DNA of 64,000 bases from Oscillospiraceae bacterium (lineage in GTDB: Bacteria; Bacillota; Clostridia; Oscillospirales; Ruminococcaceae): assembly GCA_009778065.1 (NCBI GenBank), contig WRKM01000019.1:1-64000 (forward strand), given 5' to 3'. The notes under the pieces are model-generated. The model was not told where the DNA came from. It was given only the letters and a program-made list of their open reading frames with translations, and did not search any database. A program made the translations under genes and the position numbers. Shown one piece after another: positions 30,583 through 39,924 of the stretch; within the stretch, counting starts at the first letter, position 1; every line of letters begins with the position of its first letter.

Positions 30583-30895
30583 TAAAATCCTCCTTAGCCA
30601 TATTCCCGATTATCCTGTCGGCTACGATATTATTTATAATAAGTATCGTAGTAGGTAAAAAGTGGATGTTAAATTTTTTTGCAATCTTAATAAGTGCGGC
30701 GTTGTTCGGGTTTAACTCGACGACGCCTACTTTTATTTCACCGCCTGTTTCATCGCTCACGGCGTCGGCGGTCTGCTTGAGCAATAACGCCGAAAAGCTC
30801 TTTTCGGATTCCGCCCCGAAGCCGAGCAGTACGGGCTTTTTACAACGCTCGACCTCTTTTTTAAAGTTTTTTTCGTTTATAATTACAGCAGCCAT
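30560..30895 (-). CDS. thioredoxin-like protein lacking the CxxC motif
   Basis: KPVLLGFGAESEKSF...IKVGVVELNPNNAALIKIAKKFNIHFLPTTILIINN follows a thioredoxin template with cis-Pro but no active-site cysteines. Confidence 0.75.
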   Translation of the reverse strand: MAAVIINEKNFKKEVERCKKPVLLGFGAESEKSFSALLLKQTADAVSDETGGEIKVGVVELNPNNAALIKIAKKFNIHFLPTTILIINNIVADRIIGNMAKEDFIRILESS

Positions 30896-30923
30896 AAAAA
30901 CAGCATTAACAGAATTTTACGAA

Positions 30924-31361
30924 TTATACAAAATTTTCGCAACATCCCTCGCAGTGGTCGGCAATTTGTCCCACAATAGGTAACGGGTCAACGCCCTGCC
31001 GCCTGTAATAGTCAGATATAGCGGTTTTGACTGCCTGTTCCGCCAAAACAGAGCAGTGGATTTTTGCAGGGGGCAATCCGTCAAGTGCCTCGACTACGGC
31101 TTTGTTTGAGAGCTTTAAAGCTTCTCTTACGGGTTTGCCTTTTATCATCTCAGTGGCAATTGAAGAAGTGGCAATCGCCGCGCCGCAACCGAAGGTTTTA
31201 AATTTTACGTCTTCGATAATTCCGTCGCTTATTTTAAGATACATTTTCATAATATCGCCGCATTTTTCATTACCGACTTCACCTATGCCGTCGGCGTTTT
31301 CTATTTCTCCGACATTCTTCGGTGCGGCAAAATGAGACATTACTTTTTCGGAATAAATCAT
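30924..31361 (-). CDS. Fe-S cluster scaffold IscU/NifU-like
   Basis: MIYSEKVMSHFAAPKNVGEIENADGIGEVGNEKCGDIMKMYLKI; upstream M of the 188-aa ORF likely non-native. Confidence 0.93.
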   Translation of the reverse strand: MIYSEKVMSHFAAPKNVGEIENADGIGEVGNEKCGDIMKMYLKISDGIIEDVKFKTFGCGAAIATSSIATEMIKGKPVREALKLSNKAVVEALDGLPPAKIHCSVLAEQAVKTAISDYYRRQGVDPLPIVGQIADHCEGCCENFV

Positions 31362-31401
31362 GATTTTGTCCTTTCTTTCGCAGATTCCGCGTGCGGCGAT
31401 T

Positions 31402-32643
31402 CTACGAATTCTTAATAATTTGCTCCCATAAAGGCGACATAGCGCGAAGCTTATCGACAACACCGGGAAGTACTTCGAGAAACTTATCAATCTCAGCTTC
31501 AGTCGTGTACTGTGACATGGAAATTCTCAGTGAGCCGTGTGCTATTTCGTGCGGCATTCCGAGTGCGAGTAATACATGCGATGGGTCAAGCGAGCCGGAT
31601 GTACACGCAGAGCCGCTCGAACAGCAAATTCCCGCCATATCGAGCATCAGCAGTAATGACTCACCCTCAATTCCCTCAAACGAAAAGTTCAAGGTGCCTG
31701 TTACGCTTTGTTCGTAATCCCCGTTCAGATGAACCCTTTCGAGTTTCATAACCTCACGGTAAATCTTTTCGCGCAAAGGGCGGAGTTTTTTGCCCTTTGT
31801 CTCAACATTGTTCACGGCATCTTGTACGGCTTTAGCTAAACCCACGATTCCCGCTATGTTTTCAGTCCCCGCGCGTAATCCGCTTTCCTGTGCGCCGCCC
31901 TCAATGAAAGGCAAAAGCCGGATTTTTTTATTAATGTACAGTACGCCTACGCCCTTCATTGCGTGGATTTTATGTCCCGAAAGCGAGAGAAAATCCGTAC
32001 CCGCTTTTTTAATATCGACTTCAACGCTTCCGAGAGCTTGTACAGCGTCGGTATGAAACATAATGCCGTGTTCTCTTGTTACCGCGCCTATATCGCATAC
32101 GGGCTGTATTGTTCCTGTTTCGTTATTTACCTGCATGATTACGACAAGTCCTGTGTCATTCCTTATCGCCTTTTCTAAGTCTGGAACACGGACTATACCA
32201 TTCTCGTAAACCGGTAGCTGCGTCACCTCAAAGCCGGATTTCTCCAACCCTTCAAGCACATGTAAAACCGCATGATGTTCAAACGCCGATGTAATAATAT
32301 GCCGTTTGCCCTGCCGCTCCATGAACCGTACCGCACTTTTAATCGCCCAGTTGTTACTCTCACTGCCGCCGCTCGTGAAGTAAATCTCGCGCGGTTCACA
32401 GTTTAAAGCCTCCGATATTTCATGGCGAGCTTTAGCGAGTGCTTTCGCACTTTCTCTGCCGAGACCGTAAAGAGACGAAGCGTTCCCGTAAAAATCACCC
32501 AGATACGGCTCCATAACGTCACGGACAGCGGGACTTATGCGCGTTGTGGCGGCGTTGTCTAAGTAAATTATGTTATTCAAAATATAACAATCCTTTTCGT
32601 GTTGATTTTGTATCAGTCTCCCGATTTTCTTATTATATACCAT
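31402..32643 (-). CDS. cysteine desulfurase (NifS/IscS)
   Basis: YLDNAATTRISPAVRD, SGHKIHAMKGVGVLYI, CCSSGSACTSGS; start may be internal (near LNNIIYLDNAATT). Confidence 0.94.
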   Translation of the reverse strand: MVYNKKIGRLIQNQHEKDCYILNNIIYLDNAATTRISPAVRDVMEPYLGDFYGNASSLYGLGRESAKALAKARHEISEALNCEPREIYFTSGGSESNNWAIKSAVRFMERQGKRHIITSAFEHHAVLHVLEGLEKSGFEVTQLPVYENGIVRVPDLEKAIRNDTGLVVIMQVNNETGTIQPVCDIGAVTREHGIMFHTDAVQALGSVEVDIKKAGTDFLSLSGHKIHAMKGVGVLYINKKIRLLPFIEGGAQESGLRAGTENIAGIVGLAKAVQDAVNNVETKGKKLRPLREKIYREVMKLERVHLNGDYEQSVTGTLNFSFEGIEGESLLLMLDMAGICCSSGSACTSGSLDPSHVLLALGMPHEIAHGSLRISMSQYTTEAEIDKFLEVLPGVVDKLRAMSPLWEQIIKNS

Positions 32644-32736
32644 TTTATTGTAAATATCAAGGGGGTAAATCCGATTTTTCGTGATTTTAAGAAAAATAAG
32701 GAAATTTATCTTCTGTAATTTTACAAATAAAAGTTC

Positions 32737-32765
32737 TTGCTTTTTACAGTGAAATTTGATATAAT
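32737..32765 (+). promoter_or_regulatory. sigma-A-type promoter of dockerin/transglutaminase gene
   Basis: TTGCTT - 17 nt - TATAAT. Confidence 0.6.
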
Positions 32766-32824
32766 GAGTAGAAAGGTGTTATTTTTAAAACAAAAATCTA
32801 TATTTTCACACAAGGAGGAAAATA

Positions 32825-34429
32825 ATGAGCTACATAAAAAAATCTGCCGCCGTCTTTTTGTCGGTCGTTATTATACTAAGTATAATGTGGACAGTGCCTG
32901 TTGTTTCGGGGGCGTCAAGTGTAATTGAACCATCGAGAATGACATTTGAGCAATACGTAGTAACGAGCCTTGAAAACTACGTCGCAGAAATAGAAATTGC
33001 ATATTACATACAAAATAACAGAGACTGGCTCAGACGGGCTCAAAGCGATGTGAGTGACTTTATTCAGGATGTGTTGGGTGAAGAAATACTCAGAATACAC
33101 GCTGAAAATCCGCAGCTCTTTCACGTTACAACATCGCCTATGGTTTCATACACCTCTGATTTTTCAGCTTTTAACCTCATTTTTGACTACTTTATGACCC
33201 CTGCGGAGTACAACGCCGCTAAGGGGCGAATGGAAACCGCGATAAACGAAGCCTTGAATTATGCGAAATCTGCCGAAAACGACTTTGAGAAGGCTCTTTT
33301 TCTGCATGATTACATAGTACTCAATACTATATATGACTCAGAGAACCTTGCGTACTTAGAAAAAAATAACTATTCAACGCCCCTGCGTGAAAATTCTCAC
33401 ACCGCATACGGCGTATTGGTAGACGGCTTGGCGGTCTGTGACGGCTATGCAAGAGCATATTTATATCTGCTCAGGCGAGCGGGAGTAGAGAGTAGGGTGA
33501 TTACGGGAACGATGAAAGGCGGTCCGCATATCTGGAATCTCGTTAAGATAGACGGTTACTGGTATCATGCTGATACAACCGCAAGCGACCCTGTCGCCGG
33601 GGATTACGATGTACACGGTCTCGTCACTCATAAGTATTTCCTTCTTTCCACCGATGGACTCCGTGCGGTCATAGACAACAGCGGGAGACAAACCCATAAT
33701 GACTTCAGCCTCCCCGCCGGAATCACAGCAAATTCTACCGCATACGACAATGCCTTTTTCAGAACAATCAACACCGCTATCGTAAAACATAACGGACATT
33801 ATTACTGGATTGCGTCTACGCCGAGCGTTGAAAGAGGGTTGAATAATAACTCCTTGATGAGATACAATATAAGCTCAAGAACCATAACAACCGTTCACAG
33901 TTTTTCTTCAATTTGGTATCTTGACGGTACAGAAACCGACCCCTCTTATTCTTTTGAGGTGTCATCCTATGTAGGCGTCGCGGTTTATGACGGTAAGATA
34001 TACTTTAATACCGCAAAGGAAATCTATGCGTACAACATAGCCGCAGGAGAAATTGAAATCATTCATTCTCCTGCAAATCTCGGCGGTACTGGGAACCGCT
34101 TCATCTTCGGTCTGGCCATGAGTGAGAACATTATTTCCTATTCAATCAGGGTAAGAGTCGATTCTGCGGGGACTATAGAGCGTATATCCGTTCAACCTGC
34201 CGCACAGCCGACTGAACCCGAAGAGCCGCCTCCCCCTCCGCAACCGCCGACAGACACGGTAATAGTTTTTACCTCTGCCGATGCACTTACTGTCTTAAAG
34301 TATGGTGTCGGTATGACCACACTGACCGCCGAGCAATATGAAAAATACGATTTAAACAACGACGGCAGGATTAATGCGAGCGATGCGTTGGTTATTCTTC
34401 AGGTGGTTGTGGGATTAGTTCAGGTTTAA
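32825..34429 (+). CDS. secreted transglutaminase-like protein with C-terminal dockerin-like domain
   Basis: Signal peptide; DGLAVCDGYARAYLYLLRRAGVE...GPHIWNLVKIDGYWYHADTT (Cys-His-Asp); C-terminal DLNNDGRINASDALVILQVVVGL. Confidence 0.85.
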   Translation: MSYIKKSAAVFLSVVIILSIMWTVPVVSGASSVIEPSRMTFEQYVVTSLENYVAEIEIAYYIQNNRDWLRRAQSDVSDFIQDVLGEEILRIHAENPQLFHVTTSPMVSYTSDFSAFNLIFDYFMTPAEYNAAKGRMETAINEALNYAKSAENDFEKALFLHDYIVLNTIYDSENLAYLEKNNYSTPLRENSHTAYGVLVDGLAVCDGYARAYLYLLRRAGVESRVITGTMKGGPHIWNLVKIDGYWYHADTTASDPVAGDYDVHGLVTHKYFLLSTDGLRAVIDNSGRQTHNDFSLPAGITANSTAYDNAFFRTINTAIVKHNGHYYWIASTPSVERGLNNNSLMRYNISSRTITTVHSFSSIWYLDGTETDPSYSFEVSSYVGVAVYDGKIYFNTAKEIYAYNIAAGEIEIIHSPANLGGTGNRFIFGLAMSENIISYSIRVRVDSAGTIERISVQPAAQPTEPEEPPPPPQPPTDTVIVFTSADALTVLKYGVGMTTLTAEQYEKYDLNNDGRINASDALVILQVVVGLVQV

Positions 34430-34458
34430 ATTTAAGATGAAAAGGAAACTGTAATAAA

Positions 34459-34956
34459 ATGAAAAAGATACCGCTTTTAATATCAATTATTGCCATTATG
34501 GCTTTTTCGGGCGGCTGTCAATCTGACAAAAACGGTGCGAACGACTCAGATATAACCCCGAACTATGCCGATGTTCAGGTGGAGATGGTAGCGCAGGCTA
34601 TTTTAGCAGAGGTTGAGATTCCGTCGGCGGCTGAGAAGGGTACTGACGATATTGAGTATTTTATAGGCTCTCTTGATACTCATAGTATAAAAGAATTATC
34701 CTATTTCATCTGCGCTTCGGGTGCATATCCCGACGAGCTTTTAATCATAAAGTTCGCCGATGCCGATGCCGCCGCGGCGGCAAGAAGCGGCGTCGAGAGC
34801 CGCCTCGAAAGCCGACGCGATGACTTCCGCGATTATGCACCCGCAGAAATGTATAAGTTCGATGACGCGCAGGTACTCATAAACGGGGAGATGTTGTTCT
34901 TCTACATTACCTCAAATAATGCGAAAGTTAGAGAGATAATAGATTCGTATATGTAG
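34459..34956 (+). CDS. DUF4358-like lipoprotein
   Basis: Lipobox FSGGC; ELSYFICASGAYPDELLIIKFADADAA. Confidence 0.75.
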   Translation: MKKIPLLISIIAIMAFSGGCQSDKNGANDSDITPNYADVQVEMVAQAILAEVEIPSAAEKGTDDIEYFIGSLDTHSIKELSYFICASGAYPDELLIIKFADADAAAAARSGVESRLESRRDDFRDYAPAEMYKFDDAQVLINGEMLFFYITSNNAKVREIIDSYM

Positions 34957-34969
34957 GTTCGCCCTTTAG

Positions 34970-35005
34970 AATATCCCCCGTCATGAGAAACGGGGGATAT
35001 TTTGT
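34970..35005 (+). terminator. intrinsic terminator
   Basis: AATATCCCCCGT - CATGAGAA - ACGGGGGATATT then TTGT. Confidence 0.75.
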
Positions 35006-35060
35006 AGAATTTGCACAAAAATCCATGAGAAAAATTTACGAAGAAGATTTCTACGGACTC

Positions 35061-35089
35061 TTGACAATTTACCCAAAACGCAATATAAT
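35061..35089 (+). promoter_or_regulatory. nrdD promoter
   Basis: TTGACA - 17 nt - TATAAT, both consensus. Confidence 0.8.
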
Positions 35090-35125
35090 AGATATTACGG
35101 CGCATCGAAACACTATATATAGTAC
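35078..35125 (+). promoter_or_regulatory. tandem NrdR-box-like operator
   Basis: ACACTATATATAGTAC (35110-35125, strong) and weaker ACGCAATATAATAGAT (35078-35093), starts 32 bp apart, overlapping the -10. Confidence 0.7.
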
Positions 35126-35186
35126 CCGATACACCGGCACATTATTCGGCGTATATAAATCGCAATACACGAAAGGAAAGAGAAAA

Positions 35187-37550
35187 ATGCTGACTAAGAT
35201 TCTTAAGCGCGACGGGCGGCATGTCCCGTTTAACCTCGAAAAAATTGCCGACGCTATATATAAGGCGGCGCGTTCCGTGGGCGGTCATGACTATGAGTCT
35301 TCTCTGCGGCTCGCAGAGAAGGTCTGCCATATTCTTGAAGTAGAGTCGGAAAAAAGCGGACACCCCCCCTCTGTCGAGGAGGTTCAGGATGTGGTGGAGA
35401 AAGTATTAATTGATGCGGGTCATGCCAAGACGGCGAAAGCGTATATAATTTACCGCTCCGACCGCACAAGAGTCCGCGAAATGAACACTAAACTAATGAA
35501 AATTTACGAGGATTTAACCTTTAAGCCGGCTATTGATTGTGACATTAAACGCGAAAATGCCAACATAGATGGTGACACGGCAATGGGTACAATGCTCAAA
35601 TACGGCTCTGAGGGTGCGAAGCAGTTTTATGAAATGTATCTGCTCTCCCCCGAACACTCTAAGGCACACGCCGAGGGCGACATTCATATTCACGACTTAG
35701 ATTTCTTTACGCTTACCACCACCTGCTGTCAGATTGATTTAATAAAGCTGTTTAAAGACGGTTTTTCGACCGGACACGGCTATTTGCGCGAGCCTAACAA
35801 TATCGCGAGCTATTCCGCACTCGCTTGTATTGCCATTCAATCAAATCAAAACGACCAGCATGGCGGACAGTCTATCCCGAACTTTGATTATGCACTCGCA
35901 GAGGGCGTTCATAAAAGCTATTTACAGCTTTATAAAAAGAACATTTTGAGGGCTGTCGGACTTTTCTCCGAAAATTCGGAAATTGATGACCTTGAAGAAA
36001 AAATCGAAAGTTTCGTTGATAAAATTAAAGCGGAACATGGTAAAGAACCCTCTCTCTCGGATGAAAAGGCTTACCGCGATTTGGAAAAGCCATATATAAC
36101 CGAGCTTTTAGGCGAATGTGAGGATTGTGATAAAACCGTTGAGAAAATTCAGGACTTCATTCGCAGACTCACAGAGAAAGAAACCGAACGTGCCACATAT
36201 CAGGCGATGGAAGCGTTAGTGCATAATTTGAACACCATGAACAGCCGCGCCGGCGCGCAAACGCCTTTTTCGTCTATCAATTACGGCACAGACACATCGC
36301 AGGAGGGCAGAATGGTTATTCGTAATATCCTGCTCGCTAACGAAAGCGGTCTCGGTAACGGCGAAACGCCTATTTTCCCCATTCATGTGTTTAAACTTAA
36401 AGAGGGTATAAGCTACAATCCGAGCGACCCCAATTACGACCTGTTTAAGCTCGCTTGCCGTGTCTCGGCAAAGCGGCTGTACCCCAACTTCTCATTTTTA
36501 GACGCACCCTATAATCTGCAATACTACAAAGAAGGCGATTATGATACCGAAGTAGCCTATATGGGCTGTCGTACCCGTGTAATAGCGAACAGGCACAATC
36601 CGGAGCGTCAAACCGTATCAGGCAGAGGAAATCTTAGCTTTACATCTATTAATCTGCCTCGAATCGGAATAATATCATCGGGCGACATAGTAGAGTTTTT
36701 CAAGAATCTCGAAGAGGTTATGAATTTGGCAATCAGTCAGCTTATGTACCGTTTTAAAATCCAGTGTCAGAAAAAGGTTAAAAACTTCCCGTTCCTTATG
36801 GGGCAGGGGGTCTGGATGGACTCCGAGAAGCTGAAGCCCGATGACAGTATCGAAGAAATTCTAAAGCACGGCACACTCGCCATGGGCTTTATCGGAGTTG
36901 CTGAATGTCTTTGCGCTTTAATCGGCGAGCATCACGGTCAGAGTGAAAAGGCACAGGAATTCGGACTGCGGATAATTAAGCGTATGAGAGACCGCCTTGA
37001 TGAAGAGAGCGTTAAAACAGGTCTTAATTTCACCCTGCTCGCCACGCCTGCCGAAGGTTTGTGCGGACGCTTTTTGCGAATGGACAAGCAGAGATTCGGC
37101 GTAATTAAGGGTATAACCGAACACGACTATTATACTAACTCATTTCACATTCCGGTTTATTTCGATATATCGGCATACAAGAAAATCGAGATTGAGGCTC
37201 CTTATCACGCGCTTACAAACGCCGGGCATATAAGTTATGTTGAAATGGACGGAAGCCCGTCAAATAACCTTGAAGCTTTTGAAAAAATTATTCGTTTTAT
37301 GAAAGAAAAAGGGGTCGGCTATGGCTCTATTAATCACCCTGTTGACCGTGACCCCGTTTGCGGCTATACGGGAGTAATCGGCGACCGTTGCCCTAAGTGC
37401 GGACGGCTCGAGTATGAAAATGGCGGCATAAAATTCGAGCGTATACGTCGTATAACAGGATATTTGGCAGGAACCGTTGACCGCTTTAACAACGCAAAAC
37501 GCGCCGAGGAAAGTGAAAGAATAAGGCATGATTTAGAAGGATTTAACTAA
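35187..37550 (+). CDS. nrdD: anaerobic ribonucleoside-triphosphate reductase
   Basis: ATP-cone MLTKILKRDGRHVPFNLEKIADAI; CGYTGVIGDRCPKCGR zinc site; glycyl radical RITGYLAGTVDRFNNAK. ORF extends upstream to 34983 through terminator and promoter, so start set at 35187. Confidence 0.96.
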   Translation: MLTKILKRDGRHVPFNLEKIADAIYKAARSVGGHDYESSLRLAEKVCHILEVESEKSGHPPSVEEVQDVVEKVLIDAGHAKTAKAYIIYRSDRTRVREMNTKLMKIYEDLTFKPAIDCDIKRENANIDGDTAMGTMLKYGSEGAKQFYEMYLLSPEHSKAHAEGDIHIHDLDFFTLTTTCCQIDLIKLFKDGFSTGHGYLREPNNIASYSALACIAIQSNQNDQHGGQSIPNFDYALAEGVHKSYLQLYKKNILRAVGLFSENSEIDDLEEKIESFVDKIKAEHGKEPSLSDEKAYRDLEKPYITELLGECEDCDKTVEKIQDFIRRLTEKETERATYQAMEALVHNLNTMNSRAGAQTPFSSINYGTDTSQEGRMVIRNILLANESGLGNGETPIFPIHVFKLKEGISYNPSDPNYDLFKLACRVSAKRLYPNFSFLDAPYNLQYYKEGDYDTEVAYMGCRTRVIANRHNPERQTVSGRGNLSFTSINLPRIGIISSGDIVEFFKNLEEVMNLAISQLMYRFKIQCQKKVKNFPFLMGQGVWMDSEKLKPDDSIEEILKHGTLAMGFIGVAECLCALIGEHHGQSEKAQEFGLRIIKRMRDRLDEESVKTGLNFTLLATPAEGLCGRFLRMDKQRFGVIKGITEHDYYTNSFHIPVYFDISAYKKIEIEAPYHALTNAGHISYVEMDGSPSNNLEAFEKIIRFMKEKGVGYGSINHPVDRDPVCGYTGVIGDRCPKCGRLEYENGGIKFERIRRITGYLAGTVDRFNNAKRAEESERIRHDLEGFN

Positions 37551-37559
37551 ATAAATATC

Positions 37560-38393
37560 ATGAAATCTGTAATAAATACAAAAACCGTCATAGCTATAAC
37601 GCTTGTTGCGGCATCGCCGATATTACTTTCGTATATCGCAGTAAGCGCGGAAATTCATCCGCTTGCAATTTTATTTTCTCTTATCCCGGCTTTCATTATT
37701 ATAGCGGCTGTGGTTTATTATTATTACCAAATCCGCATACTTTTAAGTATCCCCGATATTCAAGCTCCCGACCGTAAGATTGCGGTAATTACAGGTTTTC
37801 TTCACAGAAATACTTTCGGTGTTAATTTGCCTTTTTACAGAGACGCACGGCAAAAGATGTTATCCATGCTTGCGGTTTCCTACGCGAGCAAGGGCGATTA
37901 TGTTGCCGCATACAGAACAAGCGGAGAAGCGTGGCGGTTTCTCCCCAAAAATTTCGCCGTTAAAACAACCTTAAAAGGGGAAGAAGCCGCAATTTATTAC
38001 GACAGAATTGAAATCCTGATACATCTCGGCAGATTTGAAGCCGCCGAGGATGTTTTGCGTGAACTTTGCTCTAAAACATTTCGTGATAAATCCGGCTTTT
38101 TTCTTTCAAAATTAGCTCAATCCTATTTTTCGGTTTACACGGACGATGTTGCGGCGGCTCTTGAGTCAATTCAACAGGCTCGTTCTTATTTGTCCGATGA
38201 GAGTATTCAAAAAGGTTTTCCGCTGAAAGATTTTAAATATGAGTTATTTTTTCTCGAAGCGAAAGCCCTCAGACATAAGGGGAAATCAAGCGAATCACAT
38301 GCGCTTTTAACGAGCATAGTTCACGGAAGCCGAAATTATGAACTCATAAGACTATCAAGAGAGGAGTTGGGATATTGGACAACACGTTTTTAG
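37560..38393 (+). CDS. hypothetical membrane protein with TPR-like helical region
   Basis: Two N-terminal TMs; helical repeat-like sequence. Confidence 0.6.
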   Translation: MKSVINTKTVIAITLVAASPILLSYIAVSAEIHPLAILFSLIPAFIIIAAVVYYYYQIRILLSIPDIQAPDRKIAVITGFLHRNTFGVNLPFYRDARQKMLSMLAVSYASKGDYVAAYRTSGEAWRFLPKNFAVKTTLKGEEAAIYYDRIEILIHLGRFEAAEDVLRELCSKTFRDKSGFFLSKLAQSYFSVYTDDVAAALESIQQARSYLSDESIQKGFPLKDFKYELFFLEAKALRHKGKSSESHALLTSIVHGSRNYELIRLSREELGYWTTRF

Positions 38394-38965
38394 CCATGTT
38401 ATTTCGTATGAAGCATATTTCACGCTGGAGTTTAATGTTTAACACTCAACAGGAAAATCTCATGCAACACACTGTTGAATGTGCTTTTATAACACAGTTT
38501 CTTGCGGTCGTCGGGAATTGTTATTTTTCTAAAAACTACGATGCAGAAAAGCTCTGCGCTTATGCCTTGTTTCACGATGTTTCAGAAGTGCTTACGGGCG
38601 ATATGCCCACGCCCGTAAAGTATTTTAACGAGGATATAAAATCTGCCTATAAAGACATAGAAAAAATCGCCTGCGAAAGACTTCTTTCCCATTTACCAAA
38701 AGAACTGCGTGAGGTTTACGCAACTTATTTCGACAGCGATAACCTTAGTGACGACGAAAAAAAGCTCATCAAAATAGCCGACAAGCTATGCGCCTACCTA
38801 AAATGTGTCACGGAATTGAAAGCCTCGAATAAAGAGTTTTCCGCCGCACACGATAGTATAAAAAAACAACTTGAAAATACAGAGAGTGAGGAATTAGGCT
38901 ACTTTTTAGAACACTGTCTTGAAAGCTTCACCCTTTCACTCGATAATTTAAAAGGAATGTTATAA
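38375..38965 (+). CDS. YfbR-like 5'-deoxynucleotidase (HD domain)
   Basis: LMQHTVECAFITQFLA...ALFHDVSEVLTGDMPTPVKYFN. Confidence 0.9.
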   Translation: MDNTFLAMLFRMKHISRWSLMFNTQQENLMQHTVECAFITQFLAVVGNCYFSKNYDAEKLCAYALFHDVSEVLTGDMPTPVKYFNEDIKSAYKDIEKIACERLLSHLPKELREVYATYFDSDNLSDDEKKLIKIADKLCAYLKCVTELKASNKEFSAAHDSIKKQLENTESEELGYFLEHCLESFTLSLDNLKGML

Positions 38966-38967
38966 CC

Positions 38968-39597
38968 GTGAAGAAATATTCACATATTATTTGGGATTGG
39001 AACGGCACATTGCTTGACGATGTAGACCGATGTGTAGGTGTAATAAATCGAATGTTATCAAGCCGCGGGCTGAAAGTATTCGCAAACATTGCAGAATATC
39101 ATGAGGTTTTTTCGTTTCCCGTCATTGATTATTACGAGAAAATAGGCTTTGATTTTGAGAAAGAACCCTTTGAGGAACTTGCCGTCGAGTACATTTCGCT
39201 TTATCATTCGCAGAGCTGTAAACTTCATAAAAATGCCCGAACTGTACTTCGGGAAATCCAAAGGAAAGGTATACCGCAGATTATTTTGTCGGCATCGGAA
39301 ATTAATAATCTAAAAAGCCAATTAGCTGACACCGATATAACCGATTGTTTTGATGAAATACTCGGAATTTCTGACATTTACGCAGGAAGTAAAACCGATA
39401 TAGGCTTAGATTTTATGAAGAGAAGTAAGGTAAAAAAAGCTATATTAATCGGCGATACTGAACACGATTATCAAACTGCAAGGACTTTAGGTACGGATTG
39501 CGTTTTAATCGCAAACGGACATCAGAGCAGAGGGCGGCTGTCTAAATTAGGCGTACCTGTGCTTACCGATATTATTGAGGTTTTGGATTATTTATAG
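38968..39597 (+). CDS. HAD family hydrolase (phosphoglycolate phosphatase-like)
   Basis: IIWDWNGTLLDDVD, ILSASE, AILIGDTEHDYQTAR. Confidence 0.9.
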   Translation: MKKYSHIIWDWNGTLLDDVDRCVGVINRMLSSRGLKVFANIAEYHEVFSFPVIDYYEKIGFDFEKEPFEELAVEYISLYHSQSCKLHKNARTVLREIQRKGIPQIILSASEINNLKSQLADTDITDCFDEILGISDIYAGSKTDIGLDFMKRSKVKKAILIGDTEHDYQTARTLGTDCVLIANGHQSRGRLSKLGVPVLTDIIEVLDYL

Positions 39598-39606
39598 GAG
39601 AAACTC

Positions 39607-39924
39607 ATGCAATCTTCTCGCTTTACCGTCATAGACGAGGCTTTTGTTTGTTCTGTTTGCGGCATACAGGTTCCGCCGCTCGGTTATACCGCCCGCGACC
39701 ATTGTAACAGATGTCTTTGTTCTGTTCATCTCGATAATAATCCCGGAGACCGCGAAAATGACTGCGGCGGCGTGCTTGAAGCTATTAGCGCGGAGCAGGG
39801 GAAAAAAGGTGTAAAAATTATATATAAATGCAGAAAATGCGGCGCGATAAAGAAAAATGTCGCCGCTCGCGACGACAATAACGATATGATTATAGAGTTG
39901 TTCGGGAATCCGCTCATAACATAA
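39607..39924 (+). CDS. RNHCP domain zinc-binding protein
   Basis: FVCSVCGIQVPPLGYTARDHCNRCLCSVHLDNNPGDRENDCGG...YKCRKCG. Confidence 0.88.
   Translation: MQSSRFTVIDEAFVCSVCGIQVPPLGYTARDHCNRCLCSVHLDNNPGDRENDCGGVLEAISAEQGKKGVKIIYKCRKCGAIKKNVAARDDNNDMIIELFGNPLIT

Noticed and set aside
34983-35186. N-terminal extension of the nrdD ORF (start at 34983)
   Set aside because: Starts in a terminator loop and crosses a consensus promoter and NrdR boxes; ATP-cone begins at 35187.
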